Positions 40,629 through 49,005 of a DNA stretch of 63,700 nucleotides are shown here, in pieces. The notes beneath the pieces are model-generated. The model saw only the letters and a list, made by a program, of their open reading frames with translations, searched no databases and had not been told where the DNA came from. This DNA is from Elioraea rosea (lineage in GTDB: Bacteria; Pseudomonadota; Alphaproteobacteria; Acetobacterales; Acetobacteraceae), in assembly GCF_007644105.1 (NCBI RefSeq), contig NZ_VFAC01000025.1, forward strand, positions 1 through 63,700. Direction: 5' to 3'. Position numbers and translations under genes: made by a program. Position 1 is the first letter of the stretch; every line of letters begins with the position of its first letter.

Positions 40629-41372
40629 TCAGCCGCCGGGGATCACGGCGAAGAGCCCGAGCATCGCGACGGCAGCGAGAATCGCGACCAGCAGCACAGA
40701 GCGCGTATCGGCCACGCGCCGCGCCTCGGGGATCATGTCCGACACCGCCATCCAGGCCATCGCCCCGGCGGCGAAGCCGAGGCCGGCGGGCAGGAGCGTG
40801 GCGAAGACGAGCACCGAGAGGTAGGCCGGCACGGCAAGCAGAGGCTGTGGCAGGGAGGAGAACACGCTCCACCACGCCGCTGACCGCCAGGACACGCCGC
40901 GCGGGACGAGCACGAGGCTGATCGCAAGCCCCTCGGGGATGTTGTGGATCGCCATCGCGATGGTCACGAACCAGCCGAGCGGTGCGCCGTCGCCGAAGGC
41001 CACGCCGACGCCTATGCCCTCGGCGGCCGAGTGCAGCGTCATGATGCCGACGATAAGGATGGCGCGGCGCGCATCCGCGCCCTTGAGAGCGCCGAGGTCG
41101 AGGTCCTCGAACCGGGACAGGACCGCATCGGAGACGCGGATGAAGGCCACCCCGGCGACGGCCCCGATCGCGGCCGCGAGCGGGCCGAGCTTCACCCCCT
41201 CGAGCGCCAGCATACCCGAGGCCGCGAGCATCAGGCCGGCCGCGGCAGCGTTGCCGAGCGCGAGACCGCGCGCGCCGAGCGAGGCGGGGCCGACGACGGC
41301 GAAGGGCAATGCCCCGAGCCCGGTGGCGAGCGCCGTCAGCAGCGCGGCAGCGAAGACGAGAGGCCATTCCAT
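40629..41372 (-). CDS. ZIP-family metal transporter
   Basis: 247 residues with about eight membrane segments. The metal-site helices read LHSAAEGIGVGVAFG and IHNIPEGLAISLVLVPRG, the HxxxEG pairs of ZIP proteins, which import zinc or other divalent metals. The usual His-rich loop is reduced. ATG 41372 (MEWPL) begins the first helix; GTG codons upstream are possible. Its stop is eight bases from the convergent SDR stop. Confidence 0.9.
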   Translation of the reverse strand: MEWPLVFAAALLTALATGLGALPFAVVGPASLGARGLALGNAAAAGLMLAASGMLALEGVKLGPLAAAIGAVAGVAFIRVSDAVLSRFEDLDLGALKGADARRAILIVGIMTLHSAAEGIGVGVAFGDGAPLGWFVTIAMAIHNIPEGLAISLVLVPRGVSWRSAAWWSVFSSLPQPLLAVPAYLSVLVFATLLPAGLGFAAGAMAWMAVSDMIPEARRVADTRSVLLVAILAAVAMLGLFAVIPGG

Positions 41373-41469
41373 GGCCGCGCCATTCACCACGCGCCACGAT
41401 GAAAGTCCAATGATTTCAATAACTTGATCATGCGACGCAATTGCAGTCGTCGCAGGCTATGCTGCGGCC

Positions 41470-42177
41470 ATGCCTCACCCCTCCATCGTTATCCTCACCG
41501 GCGCGGGCATCAGCCGCGAAAGCGGGCTCGCGACCTTCCGCGACGCTGACGGCATCTGGGCGACGGTGCGGATCGAGGATGTCGCGACCCCGCGTGCCTT
41601 CGCCCGCGACCCTGCCCGGGTGCACGGGTTCTACAACGCCCGCCGCCGGGCGCTGGCCGACCCCGCCGTCCAGCCGAACGCCGCGCACCACGCGCTCGTC
41701 GAGCTCGAGCGGCGCTGGCCCGCGCCCGTGCTTGTCGTCACCCAGAACGTCGATGACCTGCATGACCGCGCAGGCCAGCGGAACCTGATCCACATGCATG
41801 GCGAGCTCGCCCGCGCGCGCTGCCGCCTGTGCGATGCCGTCACCGAGTGGCGCGAGGACCTCTCGACCGACACCGCCTGCCCCGCCTGCGGCCGCACGGG
41901 CGGGATGCGGCCGCACATCGTCTGGTTCGAGGAGATGCCTATGCAGATGGAGGCGATCGGCGCAGCCCTCGATGCCTGCGGGCTGTTCGTCTCGATCGGC
42001 ACCTCGGGCAACGTCTATCCCGCGGCCGGGTTCGTCGCGGAGGTGCGCGGGCGGGCGCGGACGGTCGAGCTCAACCTCGAACGCTCCGCCGGCACGACCA
42101 TGTTCGACGAGGCGATCCACGGGCCGGCGACCGTGGTGGTGCCGGGCTTCGTGCGGCGCCTGCTCGATGCGGCCTGA
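41470..42177 (+). CDS. cobB: NAD-dependent protein deacylase, Sir2/CobB family
   Basis: 235 residues: GAGISRESGLATFRD at the NAD site, TQNVDDLHDRAG, catalytic H110 (HMHGEL), zinc Cys C118/C121 and C137/C140, and SIGTSGNVYPAAGF. Y55 and R58 (FYNARR) form the YxxR pair that in SIRT5 and E. coli CobB favours succinyl and malonyl lysines. An acetyl-CoA synthetase, a classical CobB target, is encoded at 45508. The next gene overlaps its end by 11 nt. Confidence 0.93.
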   Translation: MPHPSIVILTGAGISRESGLATFRDADGIWATVRIEDVATPRAFARDPARVHGFYNARRRALADPAVQPNAAHHALVELERRWPAPVLVVTQNVDDLHDRAGQRNLIHMHGELARARCRLCDAVTEWREDLSTDTACPACGRTGGMRPHIVWFEEMPMQMEAIGAALDACGLFVSIGTSGNVYPAAGFVAEVRGRARTVELNLERSAGTTMFDEAIHGPATVVVPGFVRRLLDAA

Positions 42178-42748
42178 GGGCTTCCTCGCGCTGGTCTCGG
42201 AGCTTCGCGCCTGCACGGCCTGCGCGGGGCTGCCGCTCGGGCCTCGCCCTGTGTTCCAGCTTTCGCCGGATGCGCGGCTTCTCATCACCAGCCAGGCGCC
42301 CGGAACCAAGGCGCACCTTTCCGGCCAGCCCTTCACCGACGCCTCGGGAGACAGGCTGCGGGAGTGGCTCGGCCTCGACGAGGAGCAGTTCTACGGCGGC
42401 CGCGTCGCGATCCTGCCGACCGGGCTCTGCTATCCGGGGCGCCTGCCGAAGGGCGGAGACGCGCCGCCGCGCCCGAACTGCGCACCGCTCTGGCACCCAC
42501 GGGTGGTGCCGATGCTCGCGCGGGTTGGGCTGAGGCTTCTCGTCGGCGGCTATGCGGTGCGGCTCGTGCTCGGCAAGGACACGAAGCTCGAGGATGCGGT
42601 GCGCCGCTACGCTGATTTCCTGCCGAGCCACTTCCCGCTGCCGCACCCGTCCTGGCGCACGCGCGCCTGGGCGGCGCGGAACCCGTGGTTCGAGGCCGAG
42701 GTTCTGCCCGCCCTCAAGCGGGAGGTTGCGCGGGCTCTCGCTGGCTGA
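42167..42748 (+). CDS. Uracil-DNA-glycosylase-superfamily protein
   Basis: 193 residues: LRACTACAGLPLGPRPVFQL, LLITSQAPGTKAHLSGQPFTDASGDRLREWLG, VAILPTGLCYPGRLPKGGDAPPRPNCAPLWHP and a C-terminal LPHPSWRTRAWAARNPWF. This is the UDG-like fold with a GQPF-type loop; two N-terminal Cys are suggestive of, but not sufficient for, an iron-sulfur site. Activity on uracil is unproven. Overlaps the sirtuin end by 11 nt and the convergent SOUL gene by 35 nt. Confidence 0.85.
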   Translation: MRPEGFLALVSELRACTACAGLPLGPRPVFQLSPDARLLITSQAPGTKAHLSGQPFTDASGDRLREWLGLDEEQFYGGRVAILPTGLCYPGRLPKGGDAPPRPNCAPLWHPRVVPMLARVGLRLLVGGYAVRLVLGKDTKLEDAVRRYADFLPSHFPLPHPSWRTRAWAARNPWFEAEVLPALKREVARALAG

Positions 42749-43322
42749 CGCGGACGGCGACCTCGTTGCGCCTGAGCGTCGGCACCGTCCAGGGCGGGTC
42801 GTAGAACCAGCCTTCCGGCTCGCCCTCGGCCTGCCAGGCGCCAGAGGAGAGCGCGGCCATCAGCCGCGCCTTGCGCAGCGCAACGGCATCGGCGGTCGGC
42901 ACGCCCCGGAAACGCATCACCGCATAGTCCCCGCCCGGAACGGTGATGATCCGCACCGATGCGTCGCGAGGGCGCGGCAGCGTCTGCTCGGTGTAGCCGG
43001 CGGGCATGAAGAAGCGCACCGTCCACCCCCCCGCCCCGGCAGGTGACTGCGCGACGGGAATGGTCATCGCCACCTTCTCGCGCGCCTCGTTGCCGCCGAA
43101 GATGAAGCCCGCGAGCGGCCGGAACCCGGCCTGCCGGGCCGCGCCCTCCTCTCCGGGAACGGTCACCTCCGCGGCCAGCCTGTCGCCGTAGCGCCGCACC
43201 TCGGCGCCGTTGACGAGGCCGATCACCTCGTAGTGCGGCTCCTCGGTCGCATCCCTCACGCCAAGGACCGTGCCGGCAGAACCGACCGCTTCCGCGAGCC
43301 CTTCGAGCACACGACCCAGCAT
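42714..43322 (-). CDS. SOUL-family heme-binding-like protein
   Basis: 202 residues: [104 protein letters not shown]. This is the SOUL/HBP domain, often linked to heme or tetrapyrrole handling. It starts one base after the stop of the metallopeptidase gene (TGA-G-ATG), so both are co-expressed. No signal peptide is obvious. Confidence 0.9.
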   Translation of the reverse strand: MLGRVLEGLAEAVGSAGTVLGVRDATEEPHYEVIGLVNGAEVRRYGDRLAAEVTVPGEEGAARQAGFRPLAGFIFGGNEAREKVAMTIPVAQSPAGAGGWTVRFFMPAGYTEQTLPRPRDASVRIITVPGGDYAVMRFRGVPTADAVALRKARLMAALSSGAWQAEGEPEGWFYDPPWTVPTLRRNEVAVRVSQREPAQPPA

Positions 43323-43323
43323 C

Positions 43324-43731
43324 TCACGCCTCCCTCTCGAGCCGGGCGATCTCTGCATCGGAGAAGCCCACCTGGTGGGCGACCTCATGGATGAGCACGT
43401 TGCGCACGAGCGAGGGGAGCGTCACGTCACCCTCGATCCATTCGGCGAGGATCGGCAGGCGATAGAGGAAGATGGCGGGCGGCATCGCCGATGGGTGGGT
43501 GACGCTTCGCTCCGTCATCGGCACACCGCGCCAGAGGCCGGTCAGGTCCCACGGGTTCTCGAGGCCGAGATCGGCCAGCGTCTCCTCGTCGGGCATCTCC
43601 TCCACGAGGATGTGAACACCGTCGAGAATGCCGGCGAGGTGCCGCGGCAGGCGCTGCGCGGCCCAGGCGAGCGCCTCGTCGGCCAGCGCGACGATCTCCT
43701 CGGTGGTGGGCGCGGTGGTGAAGCGGCGCAT
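43324..43731 (-). CDS. Metallopeptidase family (minimal zincin) protein
   Basis: 135 residues: [51 protein letters not shown], and [18 protein letters not shown] with an HExxH zinc motif followed at the expected distance by a GFSD-type turn. These are the small PF06262-like proteins of unknown substrate common in actinobacteria and proteobacteria. ATG 43731 is followed by RRFTTAPT; in-frame GTG codons lie just upstream. Divergent from the pterin dehydratase gene with 39 bp between. Confidence 0.87.
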   Translation of the reverse strand: MRRFTTAPTTEEIVALADEALAWAAQRLPRHLAGILDGVHILVEEMPDEETLADLGLENPWDLTGLWRGVPMTERSVTHPSAMPPAIFLYRLPILAEWIEGDVTLPSLVRNVLIHEVAHQVGFSDAEIARLEREA

Positions 43732-43770
43732 GCGCACCACATGGGCAATTCGCAGAGGGAGGGCAAGCAC

Positions 43771-44064
43771 ATGGCGGTCGAGAAGTTGACGGAGGCCGAA
43801 CGGGCCGGGCTCGCTGCGGCCCTGCCACGGTGGGGGATGGTTGAGGGGCGGGACGCGATCACGCGAAGCTTCCGCTTCGCGGATTTCTCGGAGGCCTGGG
43901 GCTTCATGAGCCGAGTCGCACTGCTCGCCGAGGCGCAGGACCATCACCCAGAATGGTCGAACGTGTGGAACCGGGTGGAGATCGTTCTCTCGACGCACGA
44001 CGCGGGCGGACTTTCGGCGCGCGACGTCCGGCTCGCCAAGGCGATCGACGCGGTATCCGGATAA
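43771..44064 (+). CDS. phhB: Pterin-4a-carbinolamine dehydratase
   Basis: 97 residues: [58 protein letters not shown] with catalytic H58, H59 and H76 (LSTHD). It recycles 4a-hydroxytetrahydrobiopterin after aromatic-amino-acid hydroxylation, or supports other pterin metabolism. No phenylalanine hydroxylase is in the window. AGAGGGAGGG precedes ATG 43771. Confidence 0.93.
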   Translation: MAVEKLTEAERAGLAAALPRWGMVEGRDAITRSFRFADFSEAWGFMSRVALLAEAQDHHPEWSNVWNRVEIVLSTHDAGGLSARDVRLAKAIDAVSG

Positions 44065-44168
44065 GGGGCATGCCGCGTTCTTAACGCGACCGCAATCATC
44101 GCACTGCATGCTGCATCAATCATCATTAACCATGATCGGTCTCGAGAGCCGCTCACAGGGGCATCCGC

Positions 44169-44546
44169 ATGAGCATCAAGGAGCAACGGCGCATCATCTT
44201 CGGCCTGCCGGCCCTGCGGGAGGCCGTGCAGGCGCACATGCCCGACATCGCGCCCGCGCTCGTTCCGCGCGGCGCCCAGGTGAAGGGCATCGCGCTGTCG
44301 GCCGACCCGCTCGCCGCGCGCATCCGGGTGCTTGCCCAGGGGGCGCATGAGCCCTGCGAGGCCGAGCTCTCGGCGGCGCATCTCGGCGCAGTGCTGATCC
44401 GGCGCTGCAAGGTCCTGAACATCCCCCTGCCGAGGAACGCCAAGAAGGCGCTCGAGGGCGACGCGAACGGCATCGCCATGATCGTGACGCTGACGCACGA
44501 GGCGCAGAGCATCTCGCATCTCTCGGCGCACCGGGTCGGCGCCTGA
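44169..44546 (+). CDS. Conserved-looking hypothetical protein
   Basis: 125 residues, soluble, no signal peptide: IKEQRRIIFGLPALREAVQAHMPDIAPAL then a beta-rich half (AARIRVLAQGAHEPCEAELSAAHLGAVLIRRCKVLNIPLPRNAKKALE). I do not recognise a family. AGGGGC lies before ATG 44169 and codon use is typical for the window. It lies in a run of small genes between the pterin dehydratase and acs. Confidence 0.65.
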   Translation: MSIKEQRRIIFGLPALREAVQAHMPDIAPALVPRGAQVKGIALSADPLAARIRVLAQGAHEPCEAELSAAHLGAVLIRRCKVLNIPLPRNAKKALEGDANGIAMIVTLTHEAQSISHLSAHRVGA

Positions 44547-44582
44547 GGCGCGCCCCGGGCAAGGGAACGGGCACGGGACATC

Positions 44583-44954
44583 GTGCTGGTGTATCGTGCC
44601 GGGATGATGATGCTTCCGCGGCCTGAGGGCTGGTTCCGGCCCGCCCCGACCCCGCTTCGCCCCGTGCGCTGGAACAGGCTCGCCGCGTCGCTCACGGTCC
44701 TGCTCGCGATCGCGCTGGTGATGACCTTCCTCGCCCCGCATGCGAGGGGTTCCGAACGCGCCTGCGCGGCCGCGGCCGAGGCGGTCATGCGCGAGCATGG
44801 CGGCCGGGTTCTGCCGGACGGCTGGAAGCCGGAAGGCGTGGCGCGCGTGCGCATCCTCGGGCCGAACGACGCAGCCACGATGGATTTCGACACCGCGCGC
44901 CTGACCGTCCGCGTCGACGCCGCGCGACGGGTGACCGGGGCCCGCTGCGAATAG
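44583..44954 (+). CDS. Membrane-anchored protein with I78-inhibitor-like C-terminus
   Basis: 123 residues from GTG 44583 (GGGAC ribosome site) or 116 from ATG 44604. One membrane segment (LAASLTVLLAIALVMTFLAP) is followed by a short periplasmic domain ending VRILGPNDAATMDFDTARLTVRVDAARRVTGARCE. The pattern R-I-(x)-P-x-D-x-x-T-M-D-(x)4-R-L-x-V-x-V-D-x-x-x-x-V-T-x-x-x-C matches the end of I78 elastase-inhibitor-like domains. The N-terminal half of that domain is unusual, so inhibition is only a suggestion. Confidence 0.65.
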   Translation: MLVYRAGMMMLPRPEGWFRPAPTPLRPVRWNRLAASLTVLLAIALVMTFLAPHARGSERACAAAAEAVMREHGGRVLPDGWKPEGVARVRILGPNDAATMDFDTARLTVRVDAARRVTGARCE

Positions 44955-44958
44955 AGGA

Positions 44959-45234
44959 TTATCGTCGCTTCAGCCTGAGCCTGGCTTCCGAGCGGCTTTC
45001 CTTGTCCGGCCTGGTTCGCATCGGCTCGGTGGCGAGCGCCCTGTCCGCCCGGGCCACACCCTCGCGCCAGCGGGCGAAGGCCCGCTCGTGCTCGGTTTCG
45101 GGCTCGACCTCGCCGCGCGCTGCGGCGACGAAGCGCCTCTGCGCCGCCGTGGCAGGTGCCCGGGCGCCTTCGGCCAGCGCCCGGTAGAACGGCAGGTGGC
45201 GGCGGATCAGCGCCGCGAAGCGGGCCTCGTCCAT
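44959..45234 (-). CDS. DUF413/MaoP-like small protein
   Basis: 91 residues: RHLPFYRALAEGARAPATAAQRRFVAAARGEVEPETEHERAFARWREG, the core pattern of the DUF413 family (E. coli MaoP), then a basic C-terminus (RSEARLRLKRR). MaoP takes part in Ori macrodomain organisation in E. coli; whether that extends to this group is unknown. Convergent with the I78-like gene, stops four bases apart. Confidence 0.72.
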   Translation of the reverse strand: MDEARFAALIRRHLPFYRALAEGARAPATAAQRRFVAAARGEVEPETEHERAFARWREGVARADRALATEPMRTRPDKESRSEARLRLKRR

Positions 45235-45336
45235 GGCCAGAAGCTTAGCACGACCGGCATATCCGGCACGCGATGCAACCCGCTACCGCTTCCCTCCGTT
45301 AGCTGGGCGCAACTGCGTGTCAGAGGAGAGAGCGCA

Positions 45337-45411
45337 ATGAACAGTGTCATCTACATCATCGGCCTGGTGGTCGTCGTCGTCGCCATCCTGAGCTTCCTCG
45401 GCCTCCGCTGA
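45337..45411 (+). CDS. 24-residue single-span membrane microprotein
   Basis: The peptide is MNSVIYIIGLVVVVVAILSF plus LGLR, a single transmembrane helix with a short polar N-terminus and terminal Arg. A strong CAGAGGAGAGAGC ribosome site precedes the ATG. Similar M-N-x-V-x-Y-I-I-G...F-G-L-R microproteins occur in other proteobacteria as I recall, without known function. It is below the size most gene finders report. Confidence 0.75.
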   Translation: MNSVIYIIGLVVVVVAILSFLGLR

Positions 45412-45447
45412 CGCAGGGGCCTGGACAGGGCTACCTGGCTGCTGCCG

Positions 45448-45479
45448 AGCGAGCTCGACCCCATCGGGGCGAGCTCGCT
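45448..45479. terminator. Strong bidirectional hairpin between the microprotein gene and acs
   Basis: AGCGAGCTCG-A-CCCC and GGGG-CGAGCTCGCT pair in a 14-bp stem with a single bulged A and an ATC loop. It separates two convergent genes. There is no clear T-tract. Confidence 0.6.
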
Positions 45480-45507
45480 GGCTTCCCATCGCGCCGACCG
45501 AGCCGCC

Positions 45508-47463
45508 CTACCCCCCGCGGTTCGCCACCAGGTCATCGACCACGGTCGGATCAGCGAGGGTGCTCGTATCCCCGAGGTTCTCCGTCTCGTTCGCGGCTAT
45601 CTTGCGCAGGATGCGGCGCATGATCTTGCCCGACCGCGTCTTCGGCAGCCCCGGCGCCCACTGGATGACGTCTGGCGAGGCGATCGGGCCGATCTCCTTC
45701 CGTACCCACCCCACCAGTTCCTTCCGCAGCTCCTCCGTTGGCTCGGTGCCGGAGGTGAGCGTCACGTAGCAGTAGATGCCCTGGCCCTTGAGGTCGTGCG
45801 GCATGCCAACGACGGCCGCCTCGGCCACCTTCGGGTGGGCGACGAGCGCGCTCTCGATCTCTGCCGTGCCCATGCGGTGGCCGGAGACGTTGAGCACGTC
45901 GTCGACACGGCCGGTGATCCACCAGTACCCGTCTGCGTCGCGTCGGGCGCCGTCGCCGGTGAAGTACATTCCTGGATAGGTCGAGAAGTAGGTCTGCTTG
46001 AACCGCTCATGGTCGCCATAGACCGTGCGCATCTGGCCGGGCCATGAATCGGTGATGCAGAGATTGCCCTCCGTCGCGCCCTCGAGAAGCTTGCCCTCCG
46101 CATCGACGAGGACGGGCTTCACGCCAGGCAGCGGCAGCGTGGCCGAGCCGGGCTTCTGGTCCACCGCGCCGGGGAGCGGCGAGATGAGGATGCCGCCCGT
46201 CTCGGTCTGCCACCAGGTGTCGACCACCGGGCACCGCTCGTCCCCCACCACGCGGTAGTACCAGAGCCAGGCCTCCGGGTTGATGGGCTCGCCGACGCTT
46301 CCGAGGATGCGCAGCGACGCGCGCGAGGCCTTTTTCACCGGCGCCTCGCCCTCGCGCATCAGCGCGCGGATCGCCGTGGGCGCGGTGTAGAAGATGTTCA
46401 CCTTGTGCTTGTCCACCACCTCCCAGAAGCGCGAGACGGAGGGGTAGTTCGGGATGCCCTCGAACATCAACGTGATCGCACCGTTCGCGAGCGGGCCGTA
46501 GACGATGTAGGTGTGCCCGGTCACCCAGCCGACATCGGCGGTGCACCAGTAGACCTCGCCCTCGCGGTAGTCGAACACGAGCTGGTGCGTCAGGCTCGCC
46601 CAGACCATGTAGCCGCCGGTCGTATGCAGCACGCCCTTCGGCTTCCCGGTCGAGCCCGAGGTGTAGAGGATGAACAGCGGGTCCTCCGCGCCCATCGGCA
46701 CCGGCTCATGCTTCGGCGAGGCCTTGGCGCAAAGCTCGTGGTACCAGTGGTCGCGCCCTTCCTGCATCGCAACGGCCCCGCCGGTGCGCCTGACGACGAT
46801 CACGTCCTTGATCGTCGGGCAATGCTTCAGCGCGGCGTCGGCATTCGCCTTCAGCGATACCTTGCGGCCACCGCGCAGGCCCTCGTCCGCCGTGATGAGA
46901 AGCGTCGATCCGCAATCCTCGATGCGCCCATGCAGGCTCTCGGGAGAGAAGCCGCCGAACACCACCGAGTGGATCGCGCCGACGCGCGCGCAGGCGAGCA
47001 TCGCCACCGCGGCTTCGGGGATCATCGGCAGGTAGATCGTGACGCGGTCGCCCTTCTTCACGCCGAGCGACGTCATCGCATTGGCGAGCCGGCAGACGCG
47101 CTCGTGCAGGTCGCCATAGGTGATGTGCGCGCTCTCTGCGGGGTTGTCGCCCTCCCAGATGATCGCTGTCTGGTTCGCGCGCGCGGGCAGGTGCCGGTCG
47201 AGGCACTGGACGGAGGCGTTCAGCACCCCGTCCTCGAACCAGCGGATCGACACGTCGCCCGAGAAGGAGACGTTCTTGATCTTCGAGGGCGGCTTGATCC
47301 AGGAGAGCCGCTTCGCCTCGCCAGCCCAGAACGTGTCCGCGTCCTTCGCCTCGGCCTCGACCATCGCGCGGCGCTTCCCGGCATCGACATGCGCCTTCGC
47401 CGCGATCTCGGGCTTCACCGGGATCAGCGTCTCCCCCGTCTTCGGGGCCACGGTATCGGGCAT
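45508..47463 (-). CDS. acs: Acetyl-CoA synthetase
   Basis: 651 residues, the normal Acs length. AMP-binding motifs [14 protein letters not shown] and [43 protein letters not shown], and the C-terminal [17 protein letters not shown] containing the Lys that is acetylated to switch off the enzyme and freed by CobB (sirtuin at 41470). It activates acetate with ATP and CoA. GGGAGGGAGAACGAG precedes the start. No actP is adjacent. The 140 bp upstream holds nothing else I can name. Confidence 0.96.
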   Translation of the reverse strand: MPDTVAPKTGETLIPVKPEIAAKAHVDAGKRRAMVEAEAKDADTFWAGEAKRLSWIKPPSKIKNVSFSGDVSIRWFEDGVLNASVQCLDRHLPARANQTAIIWEGDNPAESAHITYGDLHERVCRLANAMTSLGVKKGDRVTIYLPMIPEAAVAMLACARVGAIHSVVFGGFSPESLHGRIEDCGSTLLITADEGLRGGRKVSLKANADAALKHCPTIKDVIVVRRTGGAVAMQEGRDHWYHELCAKASPKHEPVPMGAEDPLFILYTSGSTGKPKGVLHTTGGYMVWASLTHQLVFDYREGEVYWCTADVGWVTGHTYIVYGPLANGAITLMFEGIPNYPSVSRFWEVVDKHKVNIFYTAPTAIRALMREGEAPVKKASRASLRILGSVGEPINPEAWLWYYRVVGDERCPVVDTWWQTETGGILISPLPGAVDQKPGSATLPLPGVKPVLVDAEGKLLEGATEGNLCITDSWPGQMRTVYGDHERFKQTYFSTYPGMYFTGDGARRDADGYWWITGRVDDVLNVSGHRMGTAEIESALVAHPKVAEAAVVGMPHDLKGQGIYCYVTLTSGTEPTEELRKELVGWVRKEIGPIASPDVIQWAPGLPKTRSGKIMRRILRKIAANETENLGDTSTLADPTVVDDLVANRGG

Positions 47464-47603
47464 CTCGTTCTCCCTCCCGGTTCGTTGCGGTGCAGCACGC
47501 CGGCCGGTGGCATGGCACGGCCGGGGCGTCGCGCGCGTTGCTTTAGGTCAAACGATGGCCCCGCCCAAGCCCCCACGGCAAGGGATGGGATGCCGCCCCG
47601 CGC

Positions 47604-47894
47604 TTACCGTCTCCGCCCAAGCCACCAGATCGCCGCGGCGAGCGGCGGCCAGACCGCCGCCCAGGCATCGGCCAGAACCAGTGCCGCGCGCAGCCCTTCG
47701 ACGCGGAACCGCCACTGGTCGCCGGCCAGGATGCAGCCGAGCAGAAGCAGCGTGGCAAGGAGCGCCGCGAGCGGCCCGCGCAGCGGTCGCCCGCGCAGGC
47801 GCTGCACCGCGAGTACGGCGAGCAGCACAAGCGCCGTCGCGGCCGCGACCATCACGGCCGTGAACCCAGGGGGGATCACGGCGATCGAGCTCAT
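47604..47894 (-). CDS. Small inner-membrane protein, unknown function
   Basis: 96 residues with about three hydrophobic segments (FTAVMVAAATALVLLAVLAV, LAALLATLLLLGCILAG, AALVLADAWAAVWPPLAAAIWWLG) and Arg-rich loops. No family recognised. The start at 47894 lies in an ATGA overlap with the Rieske gene stop, so the two are translated together, which suggests a membrane partner for that ferredoxin-like protein. Confidence 0.68.
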   Translation of the reverse strand: MSSIAVIPPGFTAVMVAAATALVLLAVLAVQRLRGRPLRGPLAALLATLLLLGCILAGDQWRFRVEGLRAALVLADAWAAVWPPLAAAIWWLGRRR

Positions 47895-48244
47895 GGCGCC
47901 TCGGGATCGACGAAGACAACCCCGTCCTCGATGCGGAACGGGATAGGCTCGAGCGCCTCTCCGGTGCAGGGACCCTTGATGCACATCCCGTCCTCGATGC
48001 GGAACAGCGCGCCATGCGTACCGCAGACGATGTGCTCGCAGCGGCCGTCGAGGAACCGGTCGGGCGCCCAGTTCAGCGGCACGCCGACATGCGGGCAGGA
48101 ATTCTCGTAGACGACCACCTCCGCCCCGCGGCGGACGGCGAAGAGCCCGGAATAGGAGCCTGGCGAGGGAGCGAACTCCTTCGCCCCGCCATCAGGGATG
48201 TCCTCGAGCCGGCATAGGGCGCGCCAGGGTATCTCATCATCCAT
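47891..48244 (-). CDS. Rieske [2Fe-2S] protein
   Basis: 117 residues: a free-standing Rieske domain with ligands C50/H52 (SCPHVGVPLNW) and C74/H77 (VCGTHGALFRIEDG), ending in GVVFVDPEAP. Such soluble proteins serve as electron carriers for oxygenases or as nitrite-reductase-small-subunit-like parts; the partner is not evident. Start 48244 gives the domain at once without spare residues. Coupled to the small membrane protein downstream. Confidence 0.9.
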   Translation of the reverse strand: MDDEIPWRALCRLEDIPDGGAKEFAPSPGSYSGLFAVRRGAEVVVYENSCPHVGVPLNWAPDRFLDGRCEHIVCGTHGALFRIEDGMCIKGPCTGEALEPIPFRIEDGVVFVDPEAP

Positions 48245-48276
48245 GCCCGCGCGGTTCCCACGGCGCGGGCGGCGCG

Positions 48277-48882
48277 TCAACGCCTCTGGAACGCGTCGAG
48301 CGCACGCACCGCTGCCGCGGCGGCCGCCTCCGCCGCCTTCCTGTCTCCGGCCGACCGGAACTGCGCGGCGATGCCGTACATCGTCGCGGCCAGCAGCCGC
48401 GCGAGCCCCTCCATGTCGGCCGCGGGGTCGAGCAGCCCGGCCGCCTGCCAGCGCCGGAGCGCCGTGGCGAGCATCGCGTGCTGTCTCGCTGCGACCGCGG
48501 CGACGGCGTTGGCGGCATCGGCCGGCAGCGCCTCGCAGGCCGACAGCGCGTCGGTCACCAGGCAGCCGTGCGGCAGTGCGGGGTCGTCAAGGGCCGCGAT
48601 CTGGCCGGCGAAGAGGGTGGCCACCCCCTGCTCAGGCGTCTCGGCCTCGAGCGCGGCGAACACATGGCCTGCTGCCATGCCGGCATAGCGCCTGAGCGCG
48701 ATGGCGAACATCGCCTCCTTGCCGCCGAACGCGTTGTAGAGGCTGCCGCGCTTCAGCCCGGTCTCTGCCTCGATCCGCTCAATCGAGGTCTCCGAATAGC
48801 CGTGCCGCCAGAAGGCCCGGGTGATGCCTGCCTCGGCCGCCTCGGTGTCGAACTGCCGTGCGCCGGCCATGGCGCGTTCCAT
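48277..48882 (-). CDS. TetR-family transcriptional repressor
   Basis: 201 residues with HTH at about 18-60 (GITRAFWRHGYSETSIERIEAETGLKRGSLYNAFGGKEAMF) and a helical ligand domain (HGCLVTDALSACEALPADAANAV). The LKRGSLYNAFGGKEAMF form is typical of the group that regulates oxidoreductase genes. It is divergent from an SDR gene; an inverted repeat lies between them (48911-48934). CGGAAGCGG precedes ATG 48882. Confidence 0.9.
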   Translation of the reverse strand: MERAMAGARQFDTEAAEAGITRAFWRHGYSETSIERIEAETGLKRGSLYNAFGGKEAMFAIALRRYAGMAAGHVFAALEAETPEQGVATLFAGQIAALDDPALPHGCLVTDALSACEALPADAANAVAAVAARQHAMLATALRRWQAAGLLDPAADMEGLARLLAATMYGIAAQFRSAGDRKAAEAAAAAAVRALDAFQRR

Positions 48883-48910
48883 CCGCTTCCGTGATGAGCC
48901 GAATTGGTGT

Positions 48911-48934
48911 TTGAATGCATGTTCAATCTTGAAC
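48911..48934. promoter_or_regulatory. TetR-type operator in the divergent promoter
   Basis: GTTCAA-TC-TTGAAC (48921-48934) is a perfect inverted repeat, overlapped by a second pair TTGAA-N6-TTCAA (48911-48926). The surrounding 60 bp is markedly A+T-rich. It lies 29 bp before the TetR start and 72 bp before the SDR start, fitting repression of both genes. Confidence 0.6.
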
Positions 48935-49005
48935 GATCAATCAAACATCTCCATCGTCATGCCGCGACCGCAACGGTTCAACCATCCATCGACAGGACAT
49001 ATCCC

